Counted from the first letter of the stretch, positions 1 through 7,837 are shown. The stretch: DNA of 64,000 nucleotides from Bacteroidales bacterium (GCA_017509045.1 JAFWQP010000048.1:1-64000); one strand, 5' to 3'. Translations and numbers: made by a program. Notes: generated by a model from the letters alone, not told the origin.

Positions 1-387
1 GGGCACGTTCAGCACCTCGTGAACCTGCCATTTGCGGTCGCGTTTCACTAGGTTGATGGAACCGTCCTGCTCAACAGAAGGCGTGCTCTTGTGGAAGGCG
101 GCGGTGGCGGTGGTGTCGTCGGTAACGACAATCTGGCCTATTGTGATGGTGGCAGGAATGTTGTTGCTGTATACGCTTGAGTCGGTATGTGCCATCACCT
201 GTTCAAAAAAGGCGAGTGTAATGTCGCAAGTCTCCTTCGACGAATACTGTCGTGCTTCGGTGGGGCGGTAGTTGCCCATCGCATCGAGGTAGCCCTGCGC
301 GCATTGGCGTATCTGCTCCTCGTCGTTGGTGCATGCCGTCAGCAGCACGGCGGCACCTGCCAGTAATAGTGTTCTGTGTAGTTTCAT
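1..387 (-). CDS. Lipoprotein with DUF4878/SnoaL-like fold, C-terminus cut by window edge
   Basis: An ATG at 385-387 opens a frame that stays open to base 1, so 129 codons are visible and the C-terminus lies outside the window. The N-terminus MKLHRTLLLAGAAVLLTAC is a typical lipoprotein signal peptide with the lipobox Cys at residue 19. The rest, with EEQIRQCAQGYLDAMGNY, an SSKETC stretch and a late KRDRKWQVHEVLNV, has the layout of the small cone-shaped NTF2/SnoaL or DUF4878 lipoproteins of Bacteroidales (inference from the pattern). It is probably an outer-membrane or periplasmic lipoprotein of unknown role. A hairpin at 403-429 separates it from the next lipoprotein gene upstream. Confidence 0.75.
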   Translation of the reverse strand, partial: MKLHRTLLLAGAAVLLTACTNDEEQIRQCAQGYLDAMGNYRPTEARQYSSKETCDITLAFFEQVMAHTDSSVYSNNIPATITIGQIVVTDDTTATAAFHKSTPSVEQDGSINLVKRDRKWQVHEVLNVP

Positions 388-402
388 ATTGTTGGAAATA
401 AT

Positions 403-429
403 GAGAGAGTGCCGTTAGGGCACTCTCTC
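403..429 (-). terminator. Hairpin between two lipoprotein genes
   Basis: The 11-bp arms GAGAGAGTGCC and GGCACTCTCTC enclose a 5-base loop. On the minus strand the hairpin is followed only by ATTATTT, a weak U-tract. It may therefore be a leaky terminator or processing site after the gene that ends at 456. Confidence 0.5.
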
Positions 430-455
430 AAATGGAACCATATATTCAAACGATA

Positions 456-842
456 TTAGTTCTTTTTAAAAGCATCGGCAGCACTAGGTTTGCCGATAGG
501 ATTCGAGGTCTTTGCGCTAACGCTATTGCCTTCGCCCTTTTTCAGATCATCTTTCACCTCTTCGACGCTCTTTTTGGTCGTAGGGATGCTTTTGCGGGTA
601 ACCGAAGTGGGCTTTTCTTCCTTTTTAGTAGTGGTCTTCTTCTTGGCAGTGGCAGCCTTCTTCACAACGGGCTGTTCCACCACGGGGGTGTCAACCACGG
701 GCATGGTGTCGATAAGTTCCTCAACAACGGTAGTGTCGATAGGAACCACGGTGTCAACCAGCTCGGCGGGAGCGTTGTTGTTGCAGGCAACCATCAGGCC
801 GCAAGCAGCCACGGCGAGAGCCGCAATTCTAATCTTTTTCAT
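456..842 (-). CDS. Small low-complexity lipoprotein
   Basis: This is a 128-residue protein. MKKIRIAALAVAACGLMVAC is a lipoprotein signal with the lipobox Cys at residue 20. The mature part has no recognisable fold. It starts with an acidic, Val/Thr/Pro-rich stretch (repeats of VDT and VVE, about residues 28-60), continues with a Lys/Thr-rich tract (AKKKTTTKKEE), and ends polar. The composition fits a flexible, surface-exposed or periplasm-spanning tail. It lies between two other lipoprotein genes on the same strand, 28 nt after the gene that ends at 871. I do not recognise a family and assign no function. Confidence 0.7.
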   Translation of the reverse strand: MKKIRIAALAVAACGLMVACNNNAPAELVDTVVPIDTTVVEELIDTMPVVDTPVVEQPVVKKAATAKKKTTTKKEEKPTSVTRKSIPTTKKSVEEVKDDLKKGEGNSVSAKTSNPIGKPSAADAFKKN

Positions 843-870
843 TACGTTGAAAGAATTGAATGGTTAATGG

Positions 871-1674
871 TTATTTCTTGATGTTCATTTTCTTGAAAGC
901 AGCCTTACCGTAGGGCTCGAAGACAAAGTTGGTAATGGTGGCAGCGAGGGTGGCGGTGGTGCACTCCTCAATGGTCTGGGCACCGTTATCAACCATGTCG
1001 GTGAGATAGTACATGGTAACGGAAGTAGTCATGCTCATCTTGAGGGCGGTCAGGTCGAGCTCGGTGCAGTTCATGTTGTCCACGCTCTTGAACTGCCAGT
1101 CACCGTATTGATTTTCGCCAGATTCATAGTAGGTGTCCTTATAGAGCTCGGTTGACGAGGAGACGGTGAGAGCGTTAGGATTCGAACCAGTCATCCACAA
1201 AACAAGGTAGGGGAAAGAAACACGATTGCCTTCAATATGGCTGGCAGCCTCGAAAATCCAATTGTCACCGTTATTTTGGAGATACCAACCATGGCCATAA
1301 CCGGCCACGTCAAGGGCGGTACCGTCGAAGGTCACGCTATAGCTGGGCAGAGGCAGAGCCTCGAAGTTGGCGGTGAAGGTGATGTTCTCTTTCACAACAT
1401 AGGTGTAGGGGTTGTCGGTGATGCTGCCGTTCCAGTTGAGGAATTTGTAGCCGTCGTTGGGGGTAGCGGTGATGCGGATGGTGTCGCCCTCGAGGTAGGT
1501 AGCCTGCTGGGGAGCGATAGAAACGGTACCCATGGTAGCGTCGTTGCAGTTCACCAGCACGGTGTACTTGGTCACCTCGGGTTCGGGTTCGGGTTCGGGT
1601 TCAGGGGTGCAGCTGGCAAACATCATGGCACCAGCAGCAAACATCATGCTAAGAAATTTAACAGTGTTTTTCAT
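871..1674 (-). CDS. Lipoprotein with one InlB-like B-repeat domain
   Basis: The protein has 267 residues. The signal peptide runs to a lipobox Cys at about residue 22 (MMFASC). It is followed by a Pro-Glu spacer (EPEPEPEPE) encoded by a perfect hexanucleotide repeat near 1579-1605, which could change length by slippage without shifting frame. Residues about 36-105 (VNCNDATMGTVSI, GDTIRITATPNDGYKFLNW, ITFTANFE) match the divergent InlB B-repeat pattern seen in many Bacteroidales surface proteins. The C-terminal 160 residues look beta-rich and are not recognised. It is probably surface-exposed and anchored in the outer membrane. Its own promoter (-7 box at 1740-1747) suggests it starts the transcript for the lipoprotein genes downstream. 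Confidence 0.8.
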   Translation of the reverse strand: MKNTVKFLSMMFAAGAMMFASCTPEPEPEPEPEVTKYTVLVNCNDATMGTVSIAPQQATYLEGDTIRITATPNDGYKFLNWNGSITDNPYTYVVKENITFTANFEALPLPSYSVTFDGTALDVAGYGHGWYLQNNGDNWIFEAASHIEGNRVSFPYLVLWMTGSNPNALTVSSSTELYKDTYYESGENQYGDWQFKSVDNMNCTELDLTALKMSMTTSVTMYYLTDMVDNGAQTIEECTTATLAATITNFVFEPYGKAAFKKMNIKK

Positions 1675-1739
1675 GTTTTGTGTTGTTTTTTAATTGTTTA
1701 TGTAATTAATTGAATTTAAAATCCAGAACAATCGATTTG

Positions 1740-1747
1740 CAAAAGTA
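1740..1747 (-). promoter_or_regulatory. Bacteroidota -7 box upstream of the InlB-repeat lipoprotein
   Basis: On the minus strand the octamer is TACTTTTG, matching TAnnTTTG. It lies 65 bp before the start codon. No clean -33 TTG was found at the expected distance. Confidence 0.55.
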
Positions 1748-1880
1748 CAACTTTTTTTGTTAATTGGATGTTTTTTTCTTCTTTTTTAGATTTTTTTTGA
1801 TTGAAAGACACTTTTTTGCAAATCCTTATAGCATTGCTATGGTAGCGTTATTCTTAGATGGGTGAAAGGTGGTGAAAGAG

Positions 1881-3014
1881 CTATTTAACGTCTAGCGCGT
1901 CGCGTATGCCGTTGCCCAGTAGCATGAAAGCCAACACTAGCAGCATGATGGCGGCGCCGGGCAGCAGGGCGAGGTAGGCATTGTCGAGCAGTATGTAGCT
2001 GTAGTTCTCCTTTACCATAGTGCCCCACGAGGGCATAGGCGGCTGCACACCGATGCCGAGGAAGCTGAGGCCTGCCTCGAGCAGGATGGCGCTCGCAAAG
2101 TTGGATGCCGCTACGACGATGACGGCTCCGGTGATATTGGGCAGTATATGGCGGGTGATGGTGCGGAAAGTGCCATAGCCTAGAGCGTGTGCCGCCTCGA
2201 TATATTCTTTTTCTTTCACGCTGTATACTTGTCCGCGCACCACACGGGCTATGTCGACCCACATGGTCAGGCCTACGGCTACGAACACTTGCCAAAAGCC
2301 TTTGCCAAGGGCGAAGGTGATAGCAATGACCAGCAGCACTGTGGGGATGGCCCATACCACGTTGATGAGCCAGGTGATTACGTTATCGACCCACCCGCCG
2401 TGATACGCCGCCAAGGCACCGAGGGTGACACCTATGAGCAGGGCGATAAGCAGGGCTATGAAGCCGATGGAAAGGCTCACACGGCTGCCTATCATAAGCA
2501 TGCTGAGCACGTCGCGTCCGTAGGCGTCGGTGCCTAGTAGGAAGGTGCGTGAGGTGGTTTCGACCACTTGCGACTGTGCCACACGGCGCACAGGGCCGTC
2601 GTTGGGTACGGAACCGGTGTAGCCTTCTATATCCAGGCTGTCGCCCACGGCAGTGGTGCGGTAGGTGGGTATGGCAGTGTAGGGTAGGGGCTCGCCGACA
2701 AGCATGCGGCGCAGCGGATTGCGTCGGGGGTGCGGCAGCCCGTCGTCGACATAGGTGAACTGCACTTTGGAAAAAGGCTTGAGGGTGGCTAGCTCGAGAT
2801 ACTGCTGGTTGCAGTGGGGTGTGTGGTCTGGGGTGATGAGGTAGCCAAGGATGGCTATGAGCGTGAAGAGCCCGATGACCACAAGGCTGGCGACAGAGAG
2901 GGGATTGCGGCGAAAGCGGCGCCACGCTAATGCGGAGAGTGAGGCTCCCTGATTGGGTGCCTGCTGACGTACAAAGCGTCGATGGCGTGGTGAGAGGATG
3001 TCGTGTAGCCGCAT
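1881..3014 (-). CDS. ABC transporter permease, OppC/DppC family
   Basis: This 377-residue inner-membrane permease belongs to the peptide/nickel-type ABC importers. A cytoplasmic N-terminus with WRRFRRNPLS precedes a first membrane helix at about residues 40-62. A periplasmic stretch of about 100 residues follows, then the conserved LGTDAYGRDVLSMLMIGSRVSL and five helices. The ATPase-contact (EAA) loop is visible as EAAHALGYGTFRTITRHILPN. The ending GNGIRDALDV is typical of OppC. No OppB, OppD, OppF or substrate-binding gene lies next to it. It sits 81 bp after the DUF59 gene, across a heptad array (3028-3076), so its partners must be encoded elsewhere. The family call is secure; the substrate is unknown. 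Confidence 0.88.
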   Translation of the reverse strand: MRLHDILSPRHRRFVRQQAPNQGASLSALAWRRFRRNPLSVASLVVIGLFTLIAILGYLITPDHTPHCNQQYLELATLKPFSKVQFTYVDDGLPHPRRNPLRRMLVGEPLPYTAIPTYRTTAVGDSLDIEGYTGSVPNDGPVRRVAQSQVVETTSRTFLLGTDAYGRDVLSMLMIGSRVSLSIGFIALLIALLIGVTLGALAAYHGGWVDNVITWLINVVWAIPTVLLVIAITFALGKGFWQVFVAVGLTMWVDIARVVRGQVYSVKEKEYIEAAHALGYGTFRTITRHILPNITGAVIVVAASNFASAILLEAGLSFLGIGVQPPMPSWGTMVKENYSYILLDNAYLALLPGAAIMLLVLAFMLLGNGIRDALDVK

Positions 3015-3027
3015 GGGAGGGACGAAA

Positions 3028-3076
3028 GTTTAAAGTTTAAAGTTTAGAGTTTAGAGTTTAGAGTTTAAAGTTTAGA
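3028..3076. repeat. Heptad array (GTTTARA)x7 ahead of the oppC-like gene
   Basis: Seven consecutive 7-mers read GTTTAAA or GTTTAGA with no break in period. They fill most of the gap between the DUF59 gene and the oppC-like gene and end 13 bp before the latter's start codon. Confidence 0.9.
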
Positions 3077-3095
3077 TTTTAGATTTATACTTTCG

Positions 3096-3413
3096 TTATA
3101 GGAGTCCGAGGTCGCATTTCACTTCGTCGCTGAGGTTGTTCCAGTCCCATGGGGGGTCGAAGGTTAGCTCTACGTCGACGCTCTTGATGCCCTGTATGTA
3201 GCCGACCATCTGCTTTACTTCCATAAACATGTATTCCGCCTCGGGGCAGTCGGGAGCGGTCATGGTCATGAGTATCTTGGCGTTGAAGTCGTCGTCGATG
3301 TCGATGTTGTAGATGAGCCCGAGGTCGTAGATGTTCACCGGTATTTCGGGGTCATAGATGTTTTTAAGACAGTTGACGATGGCGTCGCGAAGGGTTTCTT
3401 TGGTGGGGTTCAT
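3096..3413 (-). CDS. DUF59/MIP18-family Fe-S assembly factor (SufT-like)
   Basis: The protein has 105 residues from the ATG at 3411-3413. That start is preferred over an upstream ATG because the extra sequence would be translated heptad repeat. It shows the MIP18/DUF59 signature: DPEIPVNIYDLGLIY at residues 21-35 and TMTAPDCP with the conserved Cys56, ending in LTFDPPWDWNNLSDEVKCDLGL. Members of this family help transfer Fe-S clusters in the SUF and CIA pathways (established for the family). The gene lies directly downstream of sufE, which supports a role in Fe-S cluster maturation in the cytoplasm. Confidence 0.88.
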   Translation of the reverse strand: MNPTKETLRDAIVNCLKNIYDPEIPVNIYDLGLIYNIDIDDDFNAKILMTMTAPDCPEAEYMFMEVKQMVGYIQGIKSVDVELTFDPPWDWNNLSDEVKCDLGLL

Positions 3414-3416
3414 TGG

Positions 3417-3451
3417 GAATTGAGAATTGAGAATTGGGAATTGAGAATTGA
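3417..3451. repeat. Heptad array (GAATTGR)x5 between sufE and the DUF59 gene
   Basis: Five consecutive 7-mers GAATTGA/GAATTGG start three bases from the DUF59 start codon and take up nearly the whole 46-bp sufE-DUF59 gap. Confidence 0.9.
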
Positions 3452-3459
3452 AAGGGGTA

Positions 3460-3882
3460 TCAGGGGTTAATCTGGGAAAAGGCAAGGGCGTACATCTTGA
3501 TTTGTTTGACCATAGATGTGAGGCCGTTCGAGCGTGTGGGGGAGAGGTGCTCCTTGAGGCCTATTTGGTCAATGAATTGGAGGTCGGCAGCAAGGATGTC
3601 TTGTGGCGTCTGACCGTTGAAGGCGCGTATCAGGAGGCTGATGATGCCTTTGGTGATGACGGCATCGCTGTCGGCACGAAACCAAAGGAGGCCGTCGCGG
3701 TGTTCGCAGCTGAGCCATACGCGGCTCTGACAGCCTTTGATGAGGTTGCTCTCGGTTTTGTCTTTCTCGTCAATGACGGGGCATTCTTTCCCGAGGTCGA
3801 TGATGTAGGCGTATTTGTCGAGCCATTCGTCGAAGGAGGCGAATTCGTCGATGATGTTTTGTTCGATTTCTTGGATGGTCAT
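3460..3882 (-). CDS. sufE: SufE-family cysteine desulfuration protein
   Basis: The protein has 140 residues from the ATG at 3880-3882, the usual SufE length. A longer reading would translate the 9-mer repeat upstream. The active-site loop is LIKGCQSRVW with Cys51, and TKGIISLLIRAFNGQTPQDI and HLSPTRSNGLTSMVKQI are family landmarks. SufE accepts sulfur from the desulfurase SufS on this Cys and passes it to the SufBCD scaffold (established). No sufS or sufBCD is present in the window. The DUF59 gene immediately downstream makes a small Fe-S pair. Confidence 0.93.
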   Translation of the reverse strand: MTIQEIEQNIIDEFASFDEWLDKYAYIIDLGKECPVIDEKDKTESNLIKGCQSRVWLSCEHRDGLLWFRADSDAVITKGIISLLIRAFNGQTPQDILAADLQFIDQIGLKEHLSPTRSNGLTSMVKQIKMYALAFSQINP

Positions 3883-3899
3883 AGGGGTGGTTTTTTTTG

Positions 3900-3953
3900 G
3901 TCGGACGGGTAGGACTATTCGGACTTGTCGGACGGGTCGGACTTGTCCGACAG
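3900..3953. repeat. Nonamer array x6 between the lptG-like gene and sufE
   Basis: Six consecutive 9-mers are built on NTCGGACNN (GTCGGACGG, GTAGGACTA, TTCGGACTT, GTCGGACGG, GTCGGACTT, and a degenerate GTCCGACAG). They occupy most of the 73-bp gap. Confidence 0.85.
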
Positions 3954-3955
3954 TT

Positions 3956-5047
3956 TTATTTCGGTGCGGTGCGGATGACGTAGAGGGCAATGATGCCGAA
4001 GATGATTTGAGGCAGCATTACGGCAACAAAGGGATTCAGTGTGCCAAACACTGCGTATACGGTGGATACTTTCATAAAGACGATGAAGCCGAACGCAAGG
4101 GTAATGCCGATGGCCAGGTGTACGCCGATGCCACCGCGGCTTTTGCGGCTGGAAACACCCACGCCGATGAAGGTCATGACGATGATGGCTAGCGGGTTGA
4201 GGATGCGTTGGTAAAACTCGATTTTGGCAGCGATGACGGCGGTGGAGCCACGCATTTTCTCGCGGTTGATGTAGCGTACTAGGTCCACCGAGTTCATGGT
4301 GGCAATGTTAGCGGCGGAGGCATTGAAGTCGTCGGGGGTTACGTCGAGGGTGCGTGGTGTGGGGCCTTCGTCGCGCGAGATGTGCTCTTTGCGTCCGTCG
4401 ATGGTGTGGTGGACAAAGCCTTCGCACTCCCATTTGCCGGTAAGGGTGTCGTAGACGATGTTGCGGCAGGTGATGCGGTCGGTGAGCTGGTACTGCTCGT
4501 TGTATACGTCGCGGTGGAAGTTGTTCACCCGCATGGTGCGGGCATCGTAGCTCTCGGCATACACCTGAACCCCGGGACGCTGCTGAAAGTGCATGTTGCT
4601 AAAGTAGTTGGGGCGGTGAAGGTAGATGTATTGGTTCTCGAAGTCGGCGAGTGCCCGGTTGTTGACGGGGATAAGGAAGTTGCCGAATGCCAGAACGATG
4701 AGCGCGACAATAATGGAGCCGTAAAGGTAGGGGCGGAGCAGTCGGCGGTAGCTGATGCCGCTGCTGAGAATGGCTATTATCTCCGTGTTGCCAGCCATCT
4801 TGGAGGTGAAGAAGATGACGCTGATGAAGATAAATAGGGGGCTGTAGAGATTGACAAAGCCCGGAATGAAGTTGAGATAGTACGTAAAAACGACTTCCTT
4901 GAACGGGGCATGCCCTCCAAGGAAGTCGTCGAGTTTTTCTGATACGTCGAATGTGATGACGATGACAATGATGAGAGCCATCGCCAGAAGGAATGTCTTT
5001 AGGTACTTGGCAAGAATGTATCTGTCAAGTATGGGAAAGCTCTTCAC
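3956..5047 (-). CDS. LPS export permease, LptF/LptG (YjgP/YjgQ) family
   Basis: This 363-residue inner-membrane protein has the LptF/G layout. The N-terminal LDRYILAKYLKTFLLAMALIIVIV is helix 1, helices 2-3 follow by about residue 120, a large periplasmic beta domain covers about residues 135-270, and three helices close the protein. AGNTEIIAILSSGISYRRLLRPY is the typical coupling-helix region, and SSRKSRGGIG precedes helix 5. With LptB it would extract lipopolysaccharide from the inner membrane (established for the family). It starts 2 bp after the mutA stop, so the two genes are probably cotranscribed. Whether it is F or G cannot be settled here, though the LDRYI start resembles LptG. Confidence 0.88.
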   Translation of the reverse strand: MKSFPILDRYILAKYLKTFLLAMALIIVIVITFDVSEKLDDFLGGHAPFKEVVFTYYLNFIPGFVNLYSPLFIFISVIFFTSKMAGNTEIIAILSSGISYRRLLRPYLYGSIIVALIVLAFGNFLIPVNNRALADFENQYIYLHRPNYFSNMHFQQRPGVQVYAESYDARTMRVNNFHRDVYNEQYQLTDRITCRNIVYDTLTGKWECEGFVHHTIDGRKEHISRDEGPTPRTLDVTPDDFNASAANIATMNSVDLVRYINREKMRGSTAVIAAKIEFYQRILNPLAIIVMTFIGVGVSSRKSRGGIGVHLAIGITLAFGFIVFMKVSTVYAVFGTLNPFVAVMLPQIIFGIIALYVIRTAPK

Positions 5048-5049
5048 CC

Positions 5050-6918
5050 TTATTCGATGCCGAATAGTTTCTGGAAATTGGTGAGGCAGTCGAGGACGTT
5101 GGTCTTGATGTGGATAAACTCGTCAATGCCGTAGCCTTTGTAGGTGTCGACCATCTCTTTGGGATAGCCGGCGAGGACAATGCTCTTAACCTTGCCTTTG
5201 AGGCCTTGGCAGGCGGGCTCGGTGAGTTCGGCGTACTCGTCGTCGCTGGAGCAGAGCACCACAATGTCGGCCTTGGCCTCGAGAGCGGCGTTCACGCCCT
5301 CTTCGGCAGTCTTGAAGCCGGGATTGTCGATTATCTCGTAGCCTGCCACACCGAAGAAGTTGGTGGCAAAACCGCTACGAGCCTTGCGCATGGCGAGGTT
5401 GCCGTAGGTGAGCAGGAATACCTTGGGACGGATGCCGCTGCGCTCGGTGGCCAAACGCAGATGCTCGAAGGCCTCGGCACCACGATATTGACGGAGGGTC
5501 TTGAACTCGGGGGTGCAGTCGCAGCAGCATTTCTTGCCGTCCTGTGCGGGCAGCTTTATCTTGTCGGCCATCTTCTCGAGCAGATTGGGGTATTGGTTGG
5601 TGCCGAGGATGGTGGTGCGACGTGTGGCGATGTCCATGTCGCGCTGCTGGGCAATCTTCTCCACCTCGTCCTGCACGTAGTTGTCACGGATGGCCTTCGC
5701 CATTCCGCCTTTTTCTTCCACCGAGAGGAACAGCTGCCAAGCATATTGGGCGATGCTGTCGGTGAGGTTCTCGATATAGTAGCTGCCGCCTGCGGGGTCG
5801 ACAATCTTGTCCATATAGCTCTCTTCCTTGAGTAGGAGCTGCTGGTTGCGGCCAATGCGGTAGCCGAAGCTGTCGCTGGGTTCGAAGGCTATGTCGAAGG
5901 GATTGGTGGTGATGCTGTCGGCACCGGCGATAGCGGCACTCATGGTCTCTGTGGTGGTGCGGAGCATATTGACGTAGGGGTCGTAGACCGATTTGTTCCA
6001 CAGCGAGCTGGTGGCGTTGATAAACACCTTGTAGCAGCAGTCGCAAGTGGGCTTGTATTGCTCCACAATCTTGCTCCACAGCAGGCGTGCGGCGCGTATC
6101 TTGGCAATCTCCATGAAGTAGTTGCTGCCAGTGGCGAAGTTGAAAGTGAGGCGCGGGGCAATGTCCTTCACATCGAGGCCTAGGTCGGTGAGATGGGCCA
6201 GCAGGTCGTTGGCGGCGGCAAGGGTGAAGCCTAATTCCTGCACGATGTTGGAACCGGCATTGTGGATGTGGCGGCCATTGACGGCGAGCACGCGGAACTT
6301 GGGCAGGTTGGCTTTGGCAAACTCCACCAGCTCCTTGGCCTCTTGGTAGCAGCCTTCTTCGCCACCCTTAAACTGGCCGTGAAGCAGAGCAAAACCGTAG
6401 ATGTCGTAGTTGCAGCTGCCTTCCACCTTCTCGGGGTCGAAGCCACCCTCTTGCACCACTTGGAGGAACATCTTGAGGACCTCGAGCATGTTTTTGCCAC
6501 AGGTGAAGTTCACCTTGCAGGCTTCGGGGTGGATGTCCTTGAGCAGCACGCGCATATCCTCCACGCTTTTCACCTTGCAGGTGCAGAAACCGATGCTGTT
6601 GGCACCGCGGTTCAAAGCGTCGATTGCCAACGCGTTGGCTTCGGCAGGATTGTCGGAGGAGATGTCCTGACGGATGTCCCAGACATTATTGTCAGCATGT
6701 TTGCCACGGGTAAAGGGCGCTTGGCTGGGGTTGCTGTCGAGATACTCGATGTGCTCCAGGTCCTCGGCACGATAATAGGGCTTGACCTTGAAACCTTCGA
6801 TGGTCTTCCAAACAAGCTTCTTCTCATAGTCGGCACCTTTGAGGTCCTTATTGATGACTTCCTCCCATTTCTCGGTCGATACCGGAGGGAACTCGCTGAA
6901 CAATTTGTTGTCTTCCAT
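5050..6918 (-). CDS. mutA: Methylmalonyl-CoA mutase small (beta) subunit
   Basis: The 622-residue protein is of standard length for MutA. FSEFPPVSTEKWEEVINKDLKGADYEKKLVWKT is the typical N-terminus, and YYRAEDL and GRNQQLLLKEESYMDKIVDPAGGSYYIENLT are mutase barrel motifs. The C-terminal flavodoxin-like domain (about 490-622) lacks the DxHxxG cobalamin-binding motif of the catalytic subunit, having NLAMRKARSGFATNFFG instead. It is therefore the structural beta subunit. With MutB it interconverts succinyl-CoA and methylmalonyl-CoA in propionate metabolism (established). Unusually, mutB is not adjacent: upstream is 1.4 kb without a gene, and downstream is the LPS permease. A promoter box lies at 6955-6962. 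Confidence 0.95.
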   Translation of the reverse strand: MEDNKLFSEFPPVSTEKWEEVINKDLKGADYEKKLVWKTIEGFKVKPYYRAEDLEHIEYLDSNPSQAPFTRGKHADNNVWDIRQDISSDNPAEANALAIDALNRGANSIGFCTCKVKSVEDMRVLLKDIHPEACKVNFTCGKNMLEVLKMFLQVVQEGGFDPEKVEGSCNYDIYGFALLHGQFKGGEEGCYQEAKELVEFAKANLPKFRVLAVNGRHIHNAGSNIVQELGFTLAAANDLLAHLTDLGLDVKDIAPRLTFNFATGSNYFMEIAKIRAARLLWSKIVEQYKPTCDCCYKVFINATSSLWNKSVYDPYVNMLRTTTETMSAAIAGADSITTNPFDIAFEPSDSFGYRIGRNQQLLLKEESYMDKIVDPAGGSYYIENLTDSIAQYAWQLFLSVEEKGGMAKAIRDNYVQDEVEKIAQQRDMDIATRRTTILGTNQYPNLLEKMADKIKLPAQDGKKCCCDCTPEFKTLRQYRGAEAFEHLRLATERSGIRPKVFLLTYGNLAMRKARSGFATNFFGVAGYEIIDNPGFKTAEEGVNAALEAKADIVVLCSSDDEYAELTEPACQGLKGKVKSIVLAGYPKEMVDTYKGYGIDEFIHIKTNVLDCLTNFQKLFGIE

Positions 6919-6954
6919 TATGTTGTGTTTTTTTATATTCTATATGCTAAAAAG

Positions 6955-6962
6955 CAAAGATA
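6955..6962 (-). promoter_or_regulatory. -7 box for the mutA run
   Basis: The minus-strand octamer TATCTTTG matches TAnnTTTG. It lies 37 bp before the mutA ATG. No adenosylcobalamin riboswitch features were seen between it and the start codon. Confidence 0.6.
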
Positions 6963-7059
6963 CAACTTTTTTTTAAAATATACGTTTTTTTCCGCCAAGA
7001 GAATCGTTTTTGCAACTAATTTGTTGTTGGGTGTTCTTTTTCACCGCCCCGATAACTTT

Positions 7060-7101
7060 CAACTCTCAACTCTCAACTTTCAACTCTCAACTTTCAACTT
7101 T
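7060..7101. repeat. Heptad array (CAACTYT)x6
   Basis: Six unbroken 7-mers CAACTCT/CAACTTT, preceded by one degenerate copy (TAACTTT). The array lies 140 bp upstream of mutA. Confidence 0.9.
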
Positions 7102-7140
7102 CATACTGAGTCCATTTCGTCACGGGGTGCTGCTTGGTGC

Positions 7141-7283
7141 GCTACAGTGCTACAGTTGCTACAGTTCAAATTATGGAGTTCCATTTTTCAAAAAGAAATT
7201 TTATATCTATCTATATATATATAATTTATTATTTATGGTTTTGATTACGGTAAAACGAACTGTAGCAACTGTAGCACTGTAGC
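7141..7283. repeat. Perfect 27-bp inverted repeat made of GCTACAGT units
   Basis: The arm 7141-7167 is the exact reverse complement of 7257-7283. Each arm is three tandem copies of an 8-9-mer GCTACAGT(T). The 89-bp centre is AT-rich and includes a TATATATATA run. Confidence 0.92.
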
Positions 7284-7668
7284 AGATTGCTTGGTTTTAC
7301 AACAACAGTATATTGTTAATCAGAGAGTTGTAAGAGCGACATTTGCTTTATGGGCGTTTCACACTATAAAAAACCGACAATGTAGATTATTTTAGGGCTA
7401 ACTCTAGTAGGCAGTAATTAAATGATTTAGCGTTTTTTCCACAAATGGACAATCAATAAAAACCAATATGTTTTTAGTTTTTTTCGTTTTTTTGATGCAC
7501 CCTACAAATCTTCAAAATCCATTCCTTGACCGTGAATAATTCGTATGTGTCCCCTTTGTGGAGCCTTTGTGGAGTCGTTTTTTGTTCGCCTGTAGGAGCG
7601 AACCCAGAGCGAAGGCAGAACGAAGGCAGAACGAACCCAGAGGGGCAGTAAAAAAAATGCAAATTGGG

Positions 7669-7837
7669 TTGTCATCATTGTCATCTTGTCATCTTGTCAT
7701 CTTGTCATTAAGAAATTCGGAAATGGGGGGTAAGAGGGCTAATATATTAATAAAGAAATAATTATATATTTATATGGGCTTAAATGACAACCCCACAATC
7801 CTTAATGACAAGATGACAAATGACAATTAATGACAAC
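7669..7837. repeat. Palindromic array of TTGTCATC units
   Basis: The left arm 7669-7710 holds five copies of TTGTCATC(T). The right arm 7803-7837 holds the same unit inverted (GATGACAA) in four looser copies. The centre is AT-rich (ATATATTAATAAAG and similar). Confidence 0.85.

Noticed and set aside
6262..7224. Long open frame on the plus strand opposite mutA (320 codons)
   Set aside because: It is antisense to a complete, well-conserved mutA and runs into repeats; its translation resembles no family.
7060..7837. CRISPR-like array because of many short repeats
   Set aside because: Units are 7-11 bp, directly adjacent and without unique spacers, and no cas genes are present.
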